This document shows positions 1 to 8,623 of a stretch of DNA of 64,000 nucleotides, piece by piece. The DNA is from Veillonella ratti (GTDB taxonomy: Bacteria > Bacillota > Negativicutes > Veillonellales > Veillonellaceae). Numbering within the stretch: position 1 is the stretch's first letter; every line of letters starts with the position of its first letter. A program made the translations under genes and the position numbers. Below the pieces are notes generated by a model. That model saw nothing but the letters and a program-made list of their open reading frames with translations. It searched no databases and was not told the origin of the DNA. The stretch is taken from the NCBI RefSeq assembly GCF_003992115.1, contig NZ_RQUX01000005.1:1-64000 (forward strand). Direction: 5' to 3'.

Positions 1-182
1 CTAGCTCGTTTTCGTTGTTGTCAGCTTAACCGAAGTTATCTGACTTAGAATTTATTTGGTTGGTTTCAACGTTGTTGAAACCCGCACTCTGGCTATGTTC
101 ATTTCGTTAAAAATGATTACCTTATATTGTTCAGTTTTCAAAGATCTGCGCGTCAGGTTTTTAACTTTCATCGCCTGACGAC
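1..182 (-). other. rRNA operon leader (16S gene off left edge)
   Basis: On the minus strand this follows a very strong stable-RNA promoter. At 125-146 it contains the motif CTTTGAAAACTGAACAA, which in Firmicutes is typical of rRNA operon leaders just upstream of 16S rRNA. No mature rRNA is inside the window; the gene would begin left of position 1. The assignment rests on the motif plus the promoter and is an inference. Confidence 0.6.
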
Positions 183-188
183 TTAATC

Positions 189-250
189 ATTCTATCAGTG
201 ATAGAAGATTATGTCAACCATTTTTTTACAACTTTTTTACTATTTTTACA
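189..250 (-). promoter_or_regulatory. Strong sigma-70 promoter with UP element for the rRNA operon
   Basis: On the minus strand TTGACA (212-217) and TAGAAT (189-194) are separated by exactly 17 nt. Upstream of the -35 lie phased A/T tracts (218-250) resembling an UP element. A perfect 15-nt dyad (191-205, arms TCTATCA/TGATAGA around one base) overlaps the -10 and spacer. The quality of the promoter fits rRNA transcription. Confidence 0.85.
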
Positions 251-374
251 CCGTTCGCCGAAAACCCGCATAAACTAAGGCTTTACAGTTTAATTACAGT
301 GTTCGTCACCCAGACAATCCAAAGATAACTGTTAATAGTTTCATTAGCTGTTGTAACAAGCTGTTAAAGATAGA

Positions 375-402
375 GAAAAAGCATCGTCGCAATGACGATG
401 CT
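375..402 (-). terminator. Terminator of the tRNA operon
   Basis: A 9-bp stem (380-388 with 394-402, AGCATCGTC arms) with a 5-nt loop is followed on the minus strand by a T run (376-380). It lies just beyond the tRNA-Lys 3' end. Confidence 0.85.
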
Positions 403-408
403 TTTAAA

Positions 409-484
409 TGGTGACTCATCCGCGACTCGAACGCGGGACACCCTGATTAAAAGTCAGGTGCTCTACCAACTGAGCTAATGAGTC
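409..484 (-). tRNA. tRNA-Lys (anticodon TTT)
   Basis: The minus strand folds as a complete cloverleaf. The acceptor stem GACTCAT pairs with ATGAGTC, the D arm carries AGCTCAGTTGGTAGAGC, the anticodon loop is CTTTTAA (anticodon TTT) and the T loop is GTTCGAGTC. The CCA end is encoded at 409-411. It is third and last in a His-Gln-Lys cluster, followed by a terminator. Confidence 0.95.
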
Positions 485-490
485 ATGCAA

Positions 491-565
491 TGGCAGGGGC
501 GGCTGGGATCGAACCAGCGCATAATGGAGTCAAAGTCCATTGCCTTACCACTTGGCGACGCCCCT
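491..565 (-). tRNA. tRNA-Gln (anticodon TTG)
   Basis: Minus-strand cloverleaf. Acceptor AGGGGCG pairs with CGCCCCT, the D arm is GCCAAGTGGTAAGGC, the anticodon loop is CTTTGAC (TTG) and the T arm contains GGTTCGATCCC. CCA is encoded (491-493). It is the middle gene of the tRNA operon. Confidence 0.95.
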
Positions 566-568
566 AAG

Positions 569-645
569 TGGGGTGAGTAGTGGGGATCGAACCCACGCGT
601 AACGGAGCCACAATCCGCCGTGTTAACCGCTTCACCATACCCACC
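569..645 (-). tRNA. tRNA-His (anticodon GTG)
   Basis: Minus-strand cloverleaf with acceptor GTGGGTA/TACTCAC, the extra G at -1 pairing with C73 that is diagnostic for tRNA-His, anticodon loop TTGTGGC (GTG) and encoded CCA (569-571). It is the first gene after the tRNA promoter. Confidence 0.95.
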
Positions 646-688
646 ACTGTGGAACATACAGAGGAAAGTATCCCCCGTAACGAATGAT

Positions 689-718
689 ATTGTATCATTC
701 TCCGAGGGATACTGTCAA
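689..718 (-). promoter_or_regulatory. Promoter of the His-Gln-Lys tRNA operon
   Basis: On the minus strand TTGACA (713-718) and TACAAT (689-694) are 18 nt apart, about 40 nt upstream of tRNA-His. An inverted repeat with 8-bp arms (682-689/693-700, GAATGATA/TATCATTC) is centred on the -10. Longer flanking arms (668-675/706-713) make a large possible hairpin that could also end speE transcripts. Confidence 0.8.
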
Positions 719-739
719 CTATTATTTTTAATTAACTAG

Positions 740-1579
740 TTATTTTTTGATTAAATAATCTTTTACAAAATTAGGCAATGCAAATGCCGCCTTTTGTATC
801 CCCTCGTTATAGTATTTAGTTGTAAACGTCTGTTCACGATTAGCTTCCCATGTTAGTGGGTCATATTTCTTCGAACCCATAGTGAAGCAATGCATTCCGG
901 TTGGATAGATTGGAATAAACGCCGTATAAAGACGAGCAATTGGGAAGTGATTCGAAACGTAGCCGAATACTTTTTCAACCAACGGCTGATGCATCATAGG
1001 TGATTCAGTTTGTTGCACAAAAAGACCATCTTCTTTTAACGCCTTATACGTATTGGCATAGAATTCATCGGTAAATAAACCTTCCCCCGGTCCGATTGGG
1101 TCGGAGCAATCCACGATAATAACATCGTATTTATTTTCAGCCTGCGCCATAAAACCGATACCGTCACCAATCGTTACTGTGAGTTTTGGATCTTTGCGAA
1201 TCATAGCATCGGCAATGGTCGGCAAGTATTCTTTAGCCAATTCCACGACTTTACCGTCAATTTCAATCATTGTTACGGTTTCAACACAATCATGGCGTAC
1301 GCATTCTCTGGCTACACCGCCGTCACCGCCGCCGATGATCAATACATGCTTTGGATTGGGATGCAAGAACAAAGGAACATGGGACATCATTTCATGATAG
1401 ATAAACTCTTCCCGTTCCGATGTTTGGAACACACCATCCAAGGACAACATAGTGCCATATTCTAAGCTGTGAACCACTTCAATTTTCTGAAATTCCGATT
1501 GTCCGGAATATAAAACTTTATCGATTTCTGCGCTCAATTTCAAATGAGCGGACTGATTTTCTGTAATCCAATCTGCCAT
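740..1579 (-). CDS. speE: Spermidine synthase
   Basis: Polyamine aminopropyltransferase: moves the aminopropyl group from decarboxylated S-adenosylmethionine to putrescine to make spermidine, in the cytoplasm. The 279-residue length is normal for the family. The nucleotide-binding glycine loop GGGDGG is at 83-88, the acidic IEIDGKV strand follows at about 105-111, and the catalytic DCSDP of the gatekeeping loop is at 157-161. An AGGAGG Shine-Dalgarno lies 6 nt before the ATG. It stands alone between the tRNA operon and the C39-like gene. No speD is nearby, so the decarboxylated SAM source must be encoded elsewhere. Confidence 0.95.
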   Translation of the reverse strand: MADWITENQSAHLKLSAEIDKVLYSGQSEFQKIEVVHSLEYGTMLSLDGVFQTSEREEFIYHEMMSHVPLFLHPNPKHVLIIGGGDGGVARECVRHDCVETVTMIEIDGKVVELAKEYLPTIADAMIRKDPKLTVTIGDGIGFMAQAENKYDVIIVDCSDPIGPGEGLFTDEFYANTYKALKEDGLFVQQTESPMMHQPLVEKVFGYVSNHFPIARLYTAFIPIYPTGMHCFTMGSKKYDPLTWEANREQTFTTKYYNEGIQKAAFALPNFVKDYLIKK

Positions 1580-1701
1580 TGGTAACCTCCTAATCGATTA
1601 ACAAGCACTAATCCTACCAAATCAGTGAATACAAATTTGAAAACTCCATCCCTTTTATAATTACAAGCTCCGTGATTATTGCCGTTCACTGCAACCAATT
1701 A

Positions 1702-2331
1702 CTACTGCTTGCGTACGGCATAGGCAAAACCGCCGCCCAACATGGTATCTTGTAACCATCTTTTCAGCGAAAAAATGCGTTCAATTTCTTCATCGTACAC
1801 TACGCAACGCACATCATCATTGTTTTCCGTTAATTTTACGATAGGAACCCAATGCCATGTGGACAAGCCTTTTTCATTACCGCGATGACGATTCAAAAAA
1901 GCAACCGGCGAATCACTGCCGAGGCCCTGTTTAATGAAATTTACTACCTGCTGCAACGGTTGACGACATACAGCAAACGGGTAAACCCCCATCATCTTAA
2001 CGGTGTAAGGCAATTCTTTCTTTTCACAATAGTCGTTCAAACCTTCTTGAAACCACTGTGTTTTATACAAACCGCCACCGATGCGGGGACGCACATACTG
2101 GAATAATTCTTCCATGCGCTTTAAAGCAGCTTCGCCATCATTACTGGTCGTGCTATCGAGCAAACCGTCACGAAACTGCACGTAGCTGATTACCTGTGTA
2201 GCCGTCGTCGGGCCGCACCCGGACAAACGCTGCCAATCATCATGATACCATTCTTGGTTATAACCGTAAGAAAAACGGCCGTCTTTTTTCACCTGCAACC
2301 ATTCAGGATGTTTGAGTGTCAAACTCTCCAT
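1702..2331 (-). CDS. Putative C39-like papain-fold peptidase, unknown substrate
   Basis: A 209-residue soluble protein with no signal peptide or membrane segment. I do not recognise a named family member. The pattern is that of peptidase C39-like/papain-fold proteins: a GCGPTTAT motif places Cys39 as nucleophile, TWHWVP gives His160, and VYDEE gives Asp180 as a possible third triad residue. The order Cys, His, Asp and the spacing fit that fold. No ABC exporter or bacteriocin precursor is adjacent, so the classical bacteriocin-leader peptidase role is not supported. The start is set by an AGAGGATTGAG Shine-Dalgarno. Function is unknown; the fold assignment is inferred from motifs. Confidence 0.6.
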   Translation of the reverse strand: MESLTLKHPEWLQVKKDGRFSYGYNQEWYHDDWQRLSGCGPTTATQVISYVQFRDGLLDSTTSNDGEAALKRMEELFQYVRPRIGGGLYKTQWFQEGLNDYCEKKELPYTVKMMGVYPFAVCRQPLQQVVNFIKQGLGSDSPVAFLNRHRGNEKGLSTWHWVPIVKLTENNDDVRCVVYDEEIERIFSLKRWLQDTMLGGGFAYAVRKQ

Positions 2332-2420
2332 ATATTACTCAATCCTCTATTACATCAACTTAATTTAACATATAAAATTATTGTAATAGTGACCTTCTAT
2401 ACATAGACCTACGATTAAGC

Positions 2421-2852
2421 TTAGTCTTCTACAACTTCAACCTTAACCATACGGTCGCCTTGCTGAATGCCATCTACTACATCCATGCCTTCAATTACTT
2501 TACCAAATACAGTGTGAACACCGTCCAAATGAGGCTGTGGTTCATACACGATAAAGAACTGACTGCCCCCTGTATTCGGTCCGCGGTGAGCCATGGACAA
2601 AGCACCGCGTTCATGTTTGTGCGGATTACCGATTAATTCATCTTTAATGGTGTAGCCCGGACCACCCGTACCGTTGCCGTTAGGACAACCGCCTTGGGCT
2701 ACGAAGCCCGGAATTACACGATGAAATGTAAGGCCGTCATAAAAGCCTTCTTTGATTAATTTTTCAAAATTAGCAACCGTGCCCGGTGCTTCTTTTTCAA
2801 ATAATTCAATCGTAATATCGCCTTTTTCCATATGGATAATCGCTTTTTTCAT
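2421..2852 (-). CDS. ppiB: Peptidyl-prolyl cis-trans isomerase, cyclophilin type
   Basis: Cytoplasmic cyclophilin catalysing proline cis-trans isomerisation. Signature residues are visible: [13 protein letters not shown] with the catalytic Arg45, GGSQFF (96-100), and PHLDG with His108. At 143 residues it is a minimal single-domain form without a signal peptide. The Shine-Dalgarno GGAGG lies inside the last codons of the upstream tcdA gene and the two are one base apart, so they are probably co-transcribed and translationally coupled. Confidence 0.95.
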   Translation of the reverse strand: MKKAIIHMEKGDITIELFEKEAPGTVANFEKLIKEGFYDGLTFHRVIPGFVAQGGCPNGNGTGGPGYTIKDELIGNPHKHERGALSMAHRGPNTGGSQFFIVYEPQPHLDGVHTVFGKVIEGMDVVDGIQQGDRMVKVEVVED

Positions 2853-2853
2853 G

Positions 2854-3555
2854 CTATTCTACCTCCAACAATGTACGCAGTACATAACTCGACAACATAA
2901 GACCCGCTACGGATGGTACGAAACCGCAAGAGCCGGGACTGCGTGAATCGTCATCACGAGTCGGCGTCATCGGCTTTTCAGTGGAAAAAACTACGGTCTG
3001 TTTCTTGATACCGCGTTTGCGCAATTCGCGGCGCATAACTTTGGCCAAAGGACAGGTGTGAGTTTTACTGATATCGGAAATGCGAAGTAATTCCGGATGC
3101 ATCTTATTACCCGTGCCCATTGACGAAATACAAGGAATACCTAATTCCTGACAGTTTTCAATAATCGCCAATTTAGCCGTTACCATGTCAATCGCATCGA
3201 TAACAAAGTCTACCTTAATGTCCTTGATAAAATCAGGATACGCTTCCTTGGTATATACGATATCGTAAGTATCTACCTGCATATCAGGATGAATCGACAA
3301 AGCGCGCTCTTTCGCCACTTCCACCTTACGACGACCGATAGTTTCCTGCGTCGCAATAAGCTGACGGTTCAAATTACTCACTGTAACTTTATCGCCGTCA
3401 ATCAAAACTAAACGACCGATACCGGTGCGCACCAATGCTTCCATGGCAAAACCGCCTACACCGCCACAACCAAACAAGGCTACCGATTTAGTACCCAAAT
3501 TTTCTAATTTTTCTTTTCCTACCAGCCATTCCAAGCGGGTAAACATGTGTTCCAT
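2854..3555 (-). CDS. tcdA: tRNA threonylcarbamoyladenosine dehydratase (ThiF/E1-like)
   Basis: An E1-like ATP-dependent enzyme that dehydrates t6A37 of tRNA to the cyclic form ct6A. The 233 residues show the Rossmann glycine loop GCGGVGG (29-35), the acidic LIDGDKV (51-57) with the following NLNRQ element, [11 protein letters not shown], and a C-terminal [12 protein letters not shown]. It is smaller than ThiF or MoeB and lacks their paired CxxC zinc site, which favours TcdA. The ATG at 3555 follows GGGAG by 6 nt. It lies directly upstream of ppiB. Confidence 0.85.
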   Translation of the reverse strand: MEHMFTRLEWLVGKEKLENLGTKSVALFGCGGVGGFAMEALVRTGIGRLVLIDGDKVTVSNLNRQLIATQETIGRRKVEVAKERALSIHPDMQVDTYDIVYTKEAYPDFIKDIKVDFVIDAIDMVTAKLAIIENCQELGIPCISSMGTGNKMHPELLRISDISKTHTCPLAKVMRRELRKRGIKKQTVVFSTEKPMTPTRDDDSRSPGSCGFVPSVAGLMLSSYVLRTLLEVE

Positions 3556-3649
3556 TCAAATCTCCCATCAATAATACACTTTTTACTGACTGCCACCGAA
3601 GTGACTACTACAAGCTGCCGCTCTTAGGCAACAGCGTTTTAAAAACGAC

Positions 3650-3697
3650 TATAATTTCAAATTAACGAGTCGCTATAATTCCAAATTAACGAGTCGC
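3650..3697. repeat. Imperfect 24-bp tandem duplication at the 3' end of the glyoxalase gene
   Basis: Two 24-bp copies (3650-3673 and 3674-3697) differ at one base. The right copy holds the real stop codon and the last codons of the glyoxalase gene; the left copy repeats them just downstream. It looks like a recent slippage duplication without coding effect. Confidence 0.85.
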
Positions 3698-4057
3698 CGG
3701 AATTACTTCCAACCAATAACCATCCGGATCGGCAATGAAGTAAATGCCCATGTTAGGGTTTTCATACACAACACAACCCATTTCTTTGTGTTTTTTGAAA
3801 GCCCCTTCATAATCATCAACAACGAATGCCAAATGGAATTCGTTATCACCTAAATTGTACGGACGGTCCCAATCACGTAACCATGTCAATTCCAACTGAT
3901 GATTACTGCTACCGTCTTCCAAATATACGATTTTAAAAGAACCGTCAGCCGGTTCAATGCGACGACCCGGTTTTAAACCTAAAGCGTCTTCGTAAAATTT
4001 AATGCTTTTATCTAAATCACGAACATTAAAATTATTATGTACCATTGTAAATTTCAT
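3686..4057 (-). CDS. gloA: Lactoylglutathione lyase-like protein (glyoxalase I, VOC family)
   Basis: A 123-residue vicinal-oxygen-chelate protein. The four metal ligands of glyoxalase I are all placeable: His7 (MVHNNFNV), Glu56 (HQLELTW), His75 (EFHLAF) and Glu117 (YWLEVIP). The family converts the methylglyoxal-thiol hemithioacetal to a lactoyl thioester. Glutathione synthesis is uncertain in this kind of anaerobe, so the thiol cofactor could be different. The Shine-Dalgarno is GAGAGGAG. It is a single-gene unit with a duplicated 3' end. Confidence 0.85.
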   Translation of the reverse strand: MKFTMVHNNFNVRDLDKSIKFYEDALGLKPGRRIEPADGSFKIVYLEDGSSNHQLELTWLRDWDRPYNLGDNEFHLAFVVDDYEGAFKKHKEMGCVVYENPNMGIYFIADPDGYWLEVIPATR

Positions 4058-4268
4058 GTTTGTAATCTCCTCTCATCACATAAAAAGTCATAGGAACTTA
4101 TTTAATTTTCTATTTCAAAATTTACTGCTCAAAATATTTAATACTGCTATTTAATAGTATCATAAATCTCGATATATTGCTATATGATGAAGTAACAATA
4201 TGACAAACTACTATATGATGTATCGCTTACAACATGCTTAGGGCTATACATTTTCTACGCCCGTATAT

Positions 4269-7200
4269 TTATGGTACTAAAAAGTGAGCCGTACTGCCCT
4301 TATTAGTAGCTTCCACTACCAGATGGGTCGGTATGCGCCCCTTCAATTCAGGTACATGAGAAATAATACCAACCAAGCGTCCCGATTTTTGCAATTCCAC
4401 CAAGGTCTCCATGGCAATATCGAGCGTATCCGGATCCAAAGTCCCGAAACCTTCATCAATGAAAATCGTATCCAAGTGAATCCCTCCGGCATAAGCTTGA
4501 ATAATATCGGCTAAACCCATAGCCAACGACAAAGAAGCAAGGAAGGTTTCACCGCCGGACAAGGTATTAGCCGGCCGTTCATAACCCGTATAGGTATCAA
4601 GCACCGACAGATCAAGACCACGATGACCGCGACTGACACTGTCCGCCTGAGCACGTCGCAATTCATAGCGCCCTCGGCTCATCTGACGCAGCCGTACATT
4701 GGCGGCCACCACCACTTCTTCCAAAATAGCCCCGAGCACATAGCGTTCAAAGGTCACCCCTTTTTGCCCGGCATTGCCGCCATTAGCAAGCTCATAGAGA
4801 TTATTAATAAACGCAAATCGTTCGGTTATCGCCGCATTATCGGCCACTAATTTACTGTATTCGGTTAAAACTTCCCCAAGATGACGAACCGACTCCGCTG
4901 CCTTCGTTTCGTTACGCACAGCGTTTTCATAGATAGCTGACGCTTCGTCCTTCATTTCTTTCGTTACGACCATGGACGGTTCTGCCAGCGACGCTAAATC
5001 ATTGGAGGCCGCCGTCAACAAAGTTTGCACTCGGTCCACTGCCGCATCATAATTCTTGACGGTTGTTACGAATTCCGGCTTGCGTTTCACCATCGGCCGA
5101 AGAACCATCAACTCTGCGGTACTCAATTTTAATCGGTGAAGTTCCGCTTCAATCTCCTGTGCTTTAACCGTAGCCTCGTGCATCGTTTCCCGCTGCTGTT
5201 TTTCCAGATTTATAATCGTCGTTTCATTTGAGCTCTTGGCTTGTAAATAATCACGTTCCGCTTCTTCAAATTGAAGCTGTTCTTTTTCAAAAGCAACGAG
5301 CCATGTCTCTTTAGCTTGTAATTCTTTCGCCCAAGAAACCTTATCTATCGCTTTTACCGCATCTTGATGAAGCGTCAAACCTTCCTGCTTACCTACGAGC
5401 TTCGTGCGCATATCCTGATAGCTTATTTCTTTCTCTTTCAGTTCGGTACGAATGGTCTCAATCGTATTATTTAAAGCCGTAAGGCTATCATTCAATTGTG
5501 TAACTTTCTTCTCTTTTACGGCTAGGGCTTGACTGCGCTGATTCAGAATAGTTTTAACACTTTCCGCTTCTGCCAAGAACTCACAGGCAATCGTTGATTT
5601 TATATCTATATCGCCATGTTCAGCCAACCAGCCTGCTATAGCACTTTCACTTTCTTTGACCGCCTCATCGGCACGGGTCCATAGTTCGGCAGCCGCGCTC
5701 TGTCGTTCCGCCCGAGCGGATGATTCTTGTAGCGCTTCACTATACACTTTTTCTGCGTTCGCCATGGCTTCTTCCGAGTATTCATCAGGCAAAACAGCCT
5801 TGAGAGGATGTTCCGTAGATCCGCAAACCGGACAGGCTTCATGAGCCTTCAAAGCGATTGCTAATCCCGCTGCCGCAAATTGCCGGCGCAGATTTTCCTG
5901 ATGCGCTCGCTCCATAAAAGCTAATTCTTCCTGCTGCTTAGCTTCTTCATAAGCATGACGCGTGTTAGCCGCTTGTACTTTGGCCGCTGCTCGCTCTTCT
6001 ATTAACCGCGCTGCGTTTTCACCCAATTGAACGGCCGTCAAAACAGCCTCACGTTCCTTCATGAGTTGACTTTGATTACCTAAAGCCTGCCGAAGTTCTG
6101 CTACACTCTTACTTGTCGTATCCGCTTCTTCCAGCTTAGTTTTTAAAAGTTCATTCGCCGCCTTTACAGCTTCTTCCGCATTTTCAACGTCTTCCCCAAG
6201 CTGTTTTAATTCAGTCTGAAGTAACGTAATAGCATCAAAATGCGCTTTAATCTCGCCTGCCTTGTGAATATCCAAACGATAGGTTTCACTCATAGGTTTA
6301 CGCTCTCCCAAAGATGCCTTCGTAGCAGTTAGCGTCGCCCCAGTTTTCACGAGTGCCTCTTTGTCGATCCGCGCAGCTATTAAATCATTGGCAAGCTGCT
6401 GTTTTTTAGCTTCTAGCTTTGCCAGTTCCGTTTCTTTCTGAAAAATCGGCATCACTTGCTCCAAACGCTCTACAATTTGCCGCGATTCATTAACAGATTC
6501 TGCTTGTTTCATCAAATCAGCGAGTTCCGCTTGTTTTTCATTAATGGTGGCGCCTAATGTTTGGCGTTTTTCCCCTAATTCATAGTCAGCCAAAATTTTT
6601 ACCTGATTGGCTTGCGCCTCGGCTAAGATGCCTGCCGCTTTCGTCTGTTCCGCTTCGGCACTGCTTAATTTTTCACGCAAATCTGTTTCCGTCTTCACGT
6701 CTTCTGTACTCAATAAATATCGTTGACGGTCTACCACCTCACGCGCCGATGCATATACTTTGTCATGCTCTTCTTTGAGCATGTCCTGTAAACGGGCATA
6801 AATTTCAGTGCGAAAGAGACTGTGCATCAGCGTTTCACGCTCTGAAGTAGGGGCTACCAGGAGTTTACGAAATTCCCCTTGCGGCAGTAATACGACTTGC
6901 AAAAACTGTTCCGCTCTAAAGCCCAGAATCTCATGCACCTTTTCCTTAATGTCATTGGCGCGACTGCTGAATTCCTGCCATTCGCCATCGTCTAAAACGG
7001 CTAATGATGCTACGGCAGCCTGCTCACGAAAGCCTTCACCGCGTCGTTTCTTTACTTTTTGTTTCGGACAGCGTTCAATCTTATATTGGCCGTCACCTAC
7101 TGAAAAAGTAAAGGTAACTTTCGTCAATGTTTCCGGGGAAGCGTAATCACTGCGCATGCTTGTGCCGCTGCGCAAACCGCCACTGGATTCGCCGAACAAA

Positions 7201-7352
7201 GCATACACCATGGCATCTAAAATACTTGTTTTACCGGCTCCCGTCGGCCCCGTAATGAGAAATAAACTTTCTTCTTTCAAATCATCAAAGTCCAAGTGAA
7301 CCGTTTCCGCGTAAGGACCAAACGCCGTCATTGTTAAAGTTAAAGGTCTCAT
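4269..7352 (-). CDS. sbcC: Exonuclease subunit SbcC (SMC-like ATPase)
   Basis: Large subunit of the SbcCD (Mre11-Rad50 type) nuclease that cleaves hairpins and protein-blocked DNA ends. The N-terminal Walker A is GPTGAGKTS (about 35-43). Long Ala/Glu/Lys-rich coiled coils flank a central zinc hook CPVCG. The C-terminal half has the ABC signature LSGGETF and Walker B TIFIDEGFGTLD. Length (1027 residues) is normal. It starts 1 bp after the sbcD stop, the usual sbcD-sbcC pair. Confidence 0.96.
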   Translation of the reverse strand: MRPLTLTMTAFGPYAETVHLDFDDLKEESLFLITGPTGAGKTSILDAMVYALFGESSGGLRSGTSMRSDYASPETLTKVTFTFSVGDGQYKIERCPKQKVKKRRGEGFREQAAVASLAVLDDGEWQEFSSRANDIKEKVHEILGFRAEQFLQVVLLPQGEFRKLLVAPTSERETLMHSLFRTEIYARLQDMLKEEHDKVYASAREVVDRQRYLLSTEDVKTETDLREKLSSAEAEQTKAAGILAEAQANQVKILADYELGEKRQTLGATINEKQAELADLMKQAESVNESRQIVERLEQVMPIFQKETELAKLEAKKQQLANDLIAARIDKEALVKTGATLTATKASLGERKPMSETYRLDIHKAGEIKAHFDAITLLQTELKQLGEDVENAEEAVKAANELLKTKLEEADTTSKSVAELRQALGNQSQLMKEREAVLTAVQLGENAARLIEERAAAKVQAANTRHAYEEAKQQEELAFMERAHQENLRRQFAAAGLAIALKAHEACPVCGSTEHPLKAVLPDEYSEEAMANAEKVYSEALQESSARAERQSAAAELWTRADEAVKESESAIAGWLAEHGDIDIKSTIACEFLAEAESVKTILNQRSQALAVKEKKVTQLNDSLTALNNTIETIRTELKEKEISYQDMRTKLVGKQEGLTLHQDAVKAIDKVSWAKELQAKETWLVAFEKEQLQFEEAERDYLQAKSSNETTIINLEKQQRETMHEATVKAQEIEAELHRLKLSTAELMVLRPMVKRKPEFVTTVKNYDAAVDRVQTLLTAASNDLASLAEPSMVVTKEMKDEASAIYENAVRNETKAAESVRHLGEVLTEYSKLVADNAAITERFAFINNLYELANGGNAGQKGVTFERYVLGAILEEVVVAANVRLRQMSRGRYELRRAQADSVSRGHRGLDLSVLDTYTGYERPANTLSGGETFLASLSLAMGLADIIQAYAGGIHLDTIFIDEGFGTLDPDTLDIAMETLVELQKSGRLVGIISHVPELKGRIPTHLVVEATNKGSTAHFLVP

Positions 7353-7353
7353 G

Positions 7354-8535
7354 TCAGTCCTCCTTAATCAAACGTTCCCAAAGAGAGTTCATAAATTCCT
7401 TCTCCTCGTCACTTAACGGCTCATTACGAACGGCCAAAGCAAAATTTTCAAATAATTCACGCTCTGATAATTCTTTATAATTTACGCGATTGTCGGCAGT
7501 CAGTTCCGCCTGCATACGGCCCGTAAGCTCCAAGGACATGGCGTATGGAAAAACGTCACGCAAGCGTGCCATGCCGTCGATAACCGGTTCCGTATCCGCC
7601 AGTTCAACTTGTAAATACGTATCTTTGTAAGTTTCATGAAGTGCCGTATCTTGCAAAATATCATTAAAATTGCCTTTGACAATGGCTACATCATGTAACG
7701 CTTCGATACCGACCTGTTCAATTTGGCAGTCACCCTTTGCATCCATATCAACAATGGTAAACGACTTATTATGATTCGCCTCATCAAAGGAATATTTTAA
7801 TAGAGACCCGCTGTAGCGAATGTTGTCGGCCCCCATGCGTTGCGGCCGGTGAATATGCCCCAGGGCCGTATAGTTAAACGGCGCAAATACGTCCACCCCC
7901 ACATTAGCGGTACCGCCAATTACCAAAGGTCGTTCCGATTCACTGGTAATACTGCCGGCTACCATAGTATGAGCCATGCCGACCGTACGCATTCCTTCCG
8001 GTACGAGGCTACGCAAATAATCGGCCCAAGCCGCATAAGTTTCGCCATAGGCTACCGCCAGATTTTGCCACTCATCCAAACGATGTACCGCCGGAACGGT
8101 TTCCAATAAATTGGTCAAAACTGTGCGCGGTTCCGTAAACGGCATAGGACAAAAGGCAATTTCGCCATGCCCATCTTCTAAATAAAGAGGCTCTAAACTG
8201 CGGTCCATACGCCCCCACACATGAACGTGTGATTTAGAATACAAATCACGGCCCATGTCGAGACGCTCCGCACTATCATGATTGCCACCGATTACCAGCG
8301 TCGGAATTTTATAGTCCAAGGCCAATTTAGTGATCACCATATCCCATAGTTCCACCGCTTCCACAGGCGGCACGGCGCGATCAAACACATCGCCCGCAAT
8401 AACAACGGCATCTATCTTTTCGTCTTTCAGCAGCTTAAAAAATTGGTGCTCCAGTACATAGGCCTGGTCGTTCGTAAGATGGCGGGCATAAAAAATTCGA
8501 CCTAAATGCCAATCACCGGTGTGTAATATCCGCAT
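7354..8535 (-). CDS. sbcD: Exonuclease subunit SbcD (Mre11-like nuclease)
   Basis: Metallophosphoesterase nuclease subunit of SbcCD. Two-metal-site motifs are present: GDWHLGR, GDVFDR, GGNHDS, and AHTMV/GHIHRPQ. The open frame extends upstream to a TTG at 8550, but a GAAGAGGG Shine-Dalgarno sits just before the ATG at 8535, giving the canonical start MRILHTGDWH and about 393 residues. It is co-transcribed with sbcC. Confidence 0.96.
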   Translation of the reverse strand: MRILHTGDWHLGRIFYARHLTNDQAYVLEHQFFKLLKDEKIDAVVIAGDVFDRAVPPVEAVELWDMVITKLALDYKIPTLVIGGNHDSAERLDMGRDLYSKSHVHVWGRMDRSLEPLYLEDGHGEIAFCPMPFTEPRTVLTNLLETVPAVHRLDEWQNLAVAYGETYAAWADYLRSLVPEGMRTVGMAHTMVAGSITSESERPLVIGGTANVGVDVFAPFNYTALGHIHRPQRMGADNIRYSGSLLKYSFDEANHNKSFTIVDMDAKGDCQIEQVGIEALHDVAIVKGNFNDILQDTALHETYKDTYLQVELADTEPVIDGMARLRDVFPYAMSLELTGRMQAELTADNRVNYKELSERELFENFALAVRNEPLSDEEKEFMNSLWERLIKED

Positions 8536-8623
8536 AGTATCCCTCTTCAAAACACGCTAAACACTGAATTTCTCTATAAGCTCCCTTTTATAGAGATTTT
8601 GAAAAACCTAAGTATCTCATACC

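Noticed and set aside
475-657. 60-codon minus-strand frame
   Set aside because: It runs through the three tRNA genes and is not coding.
4180-4221. Two copies of CTATATGATG about 31 nt apart and a small dyad at 4141-4160 upstream of the glyoxalase gene
   Set aside because: Short and AT-rich; could be chance. No consensus operator recognised.
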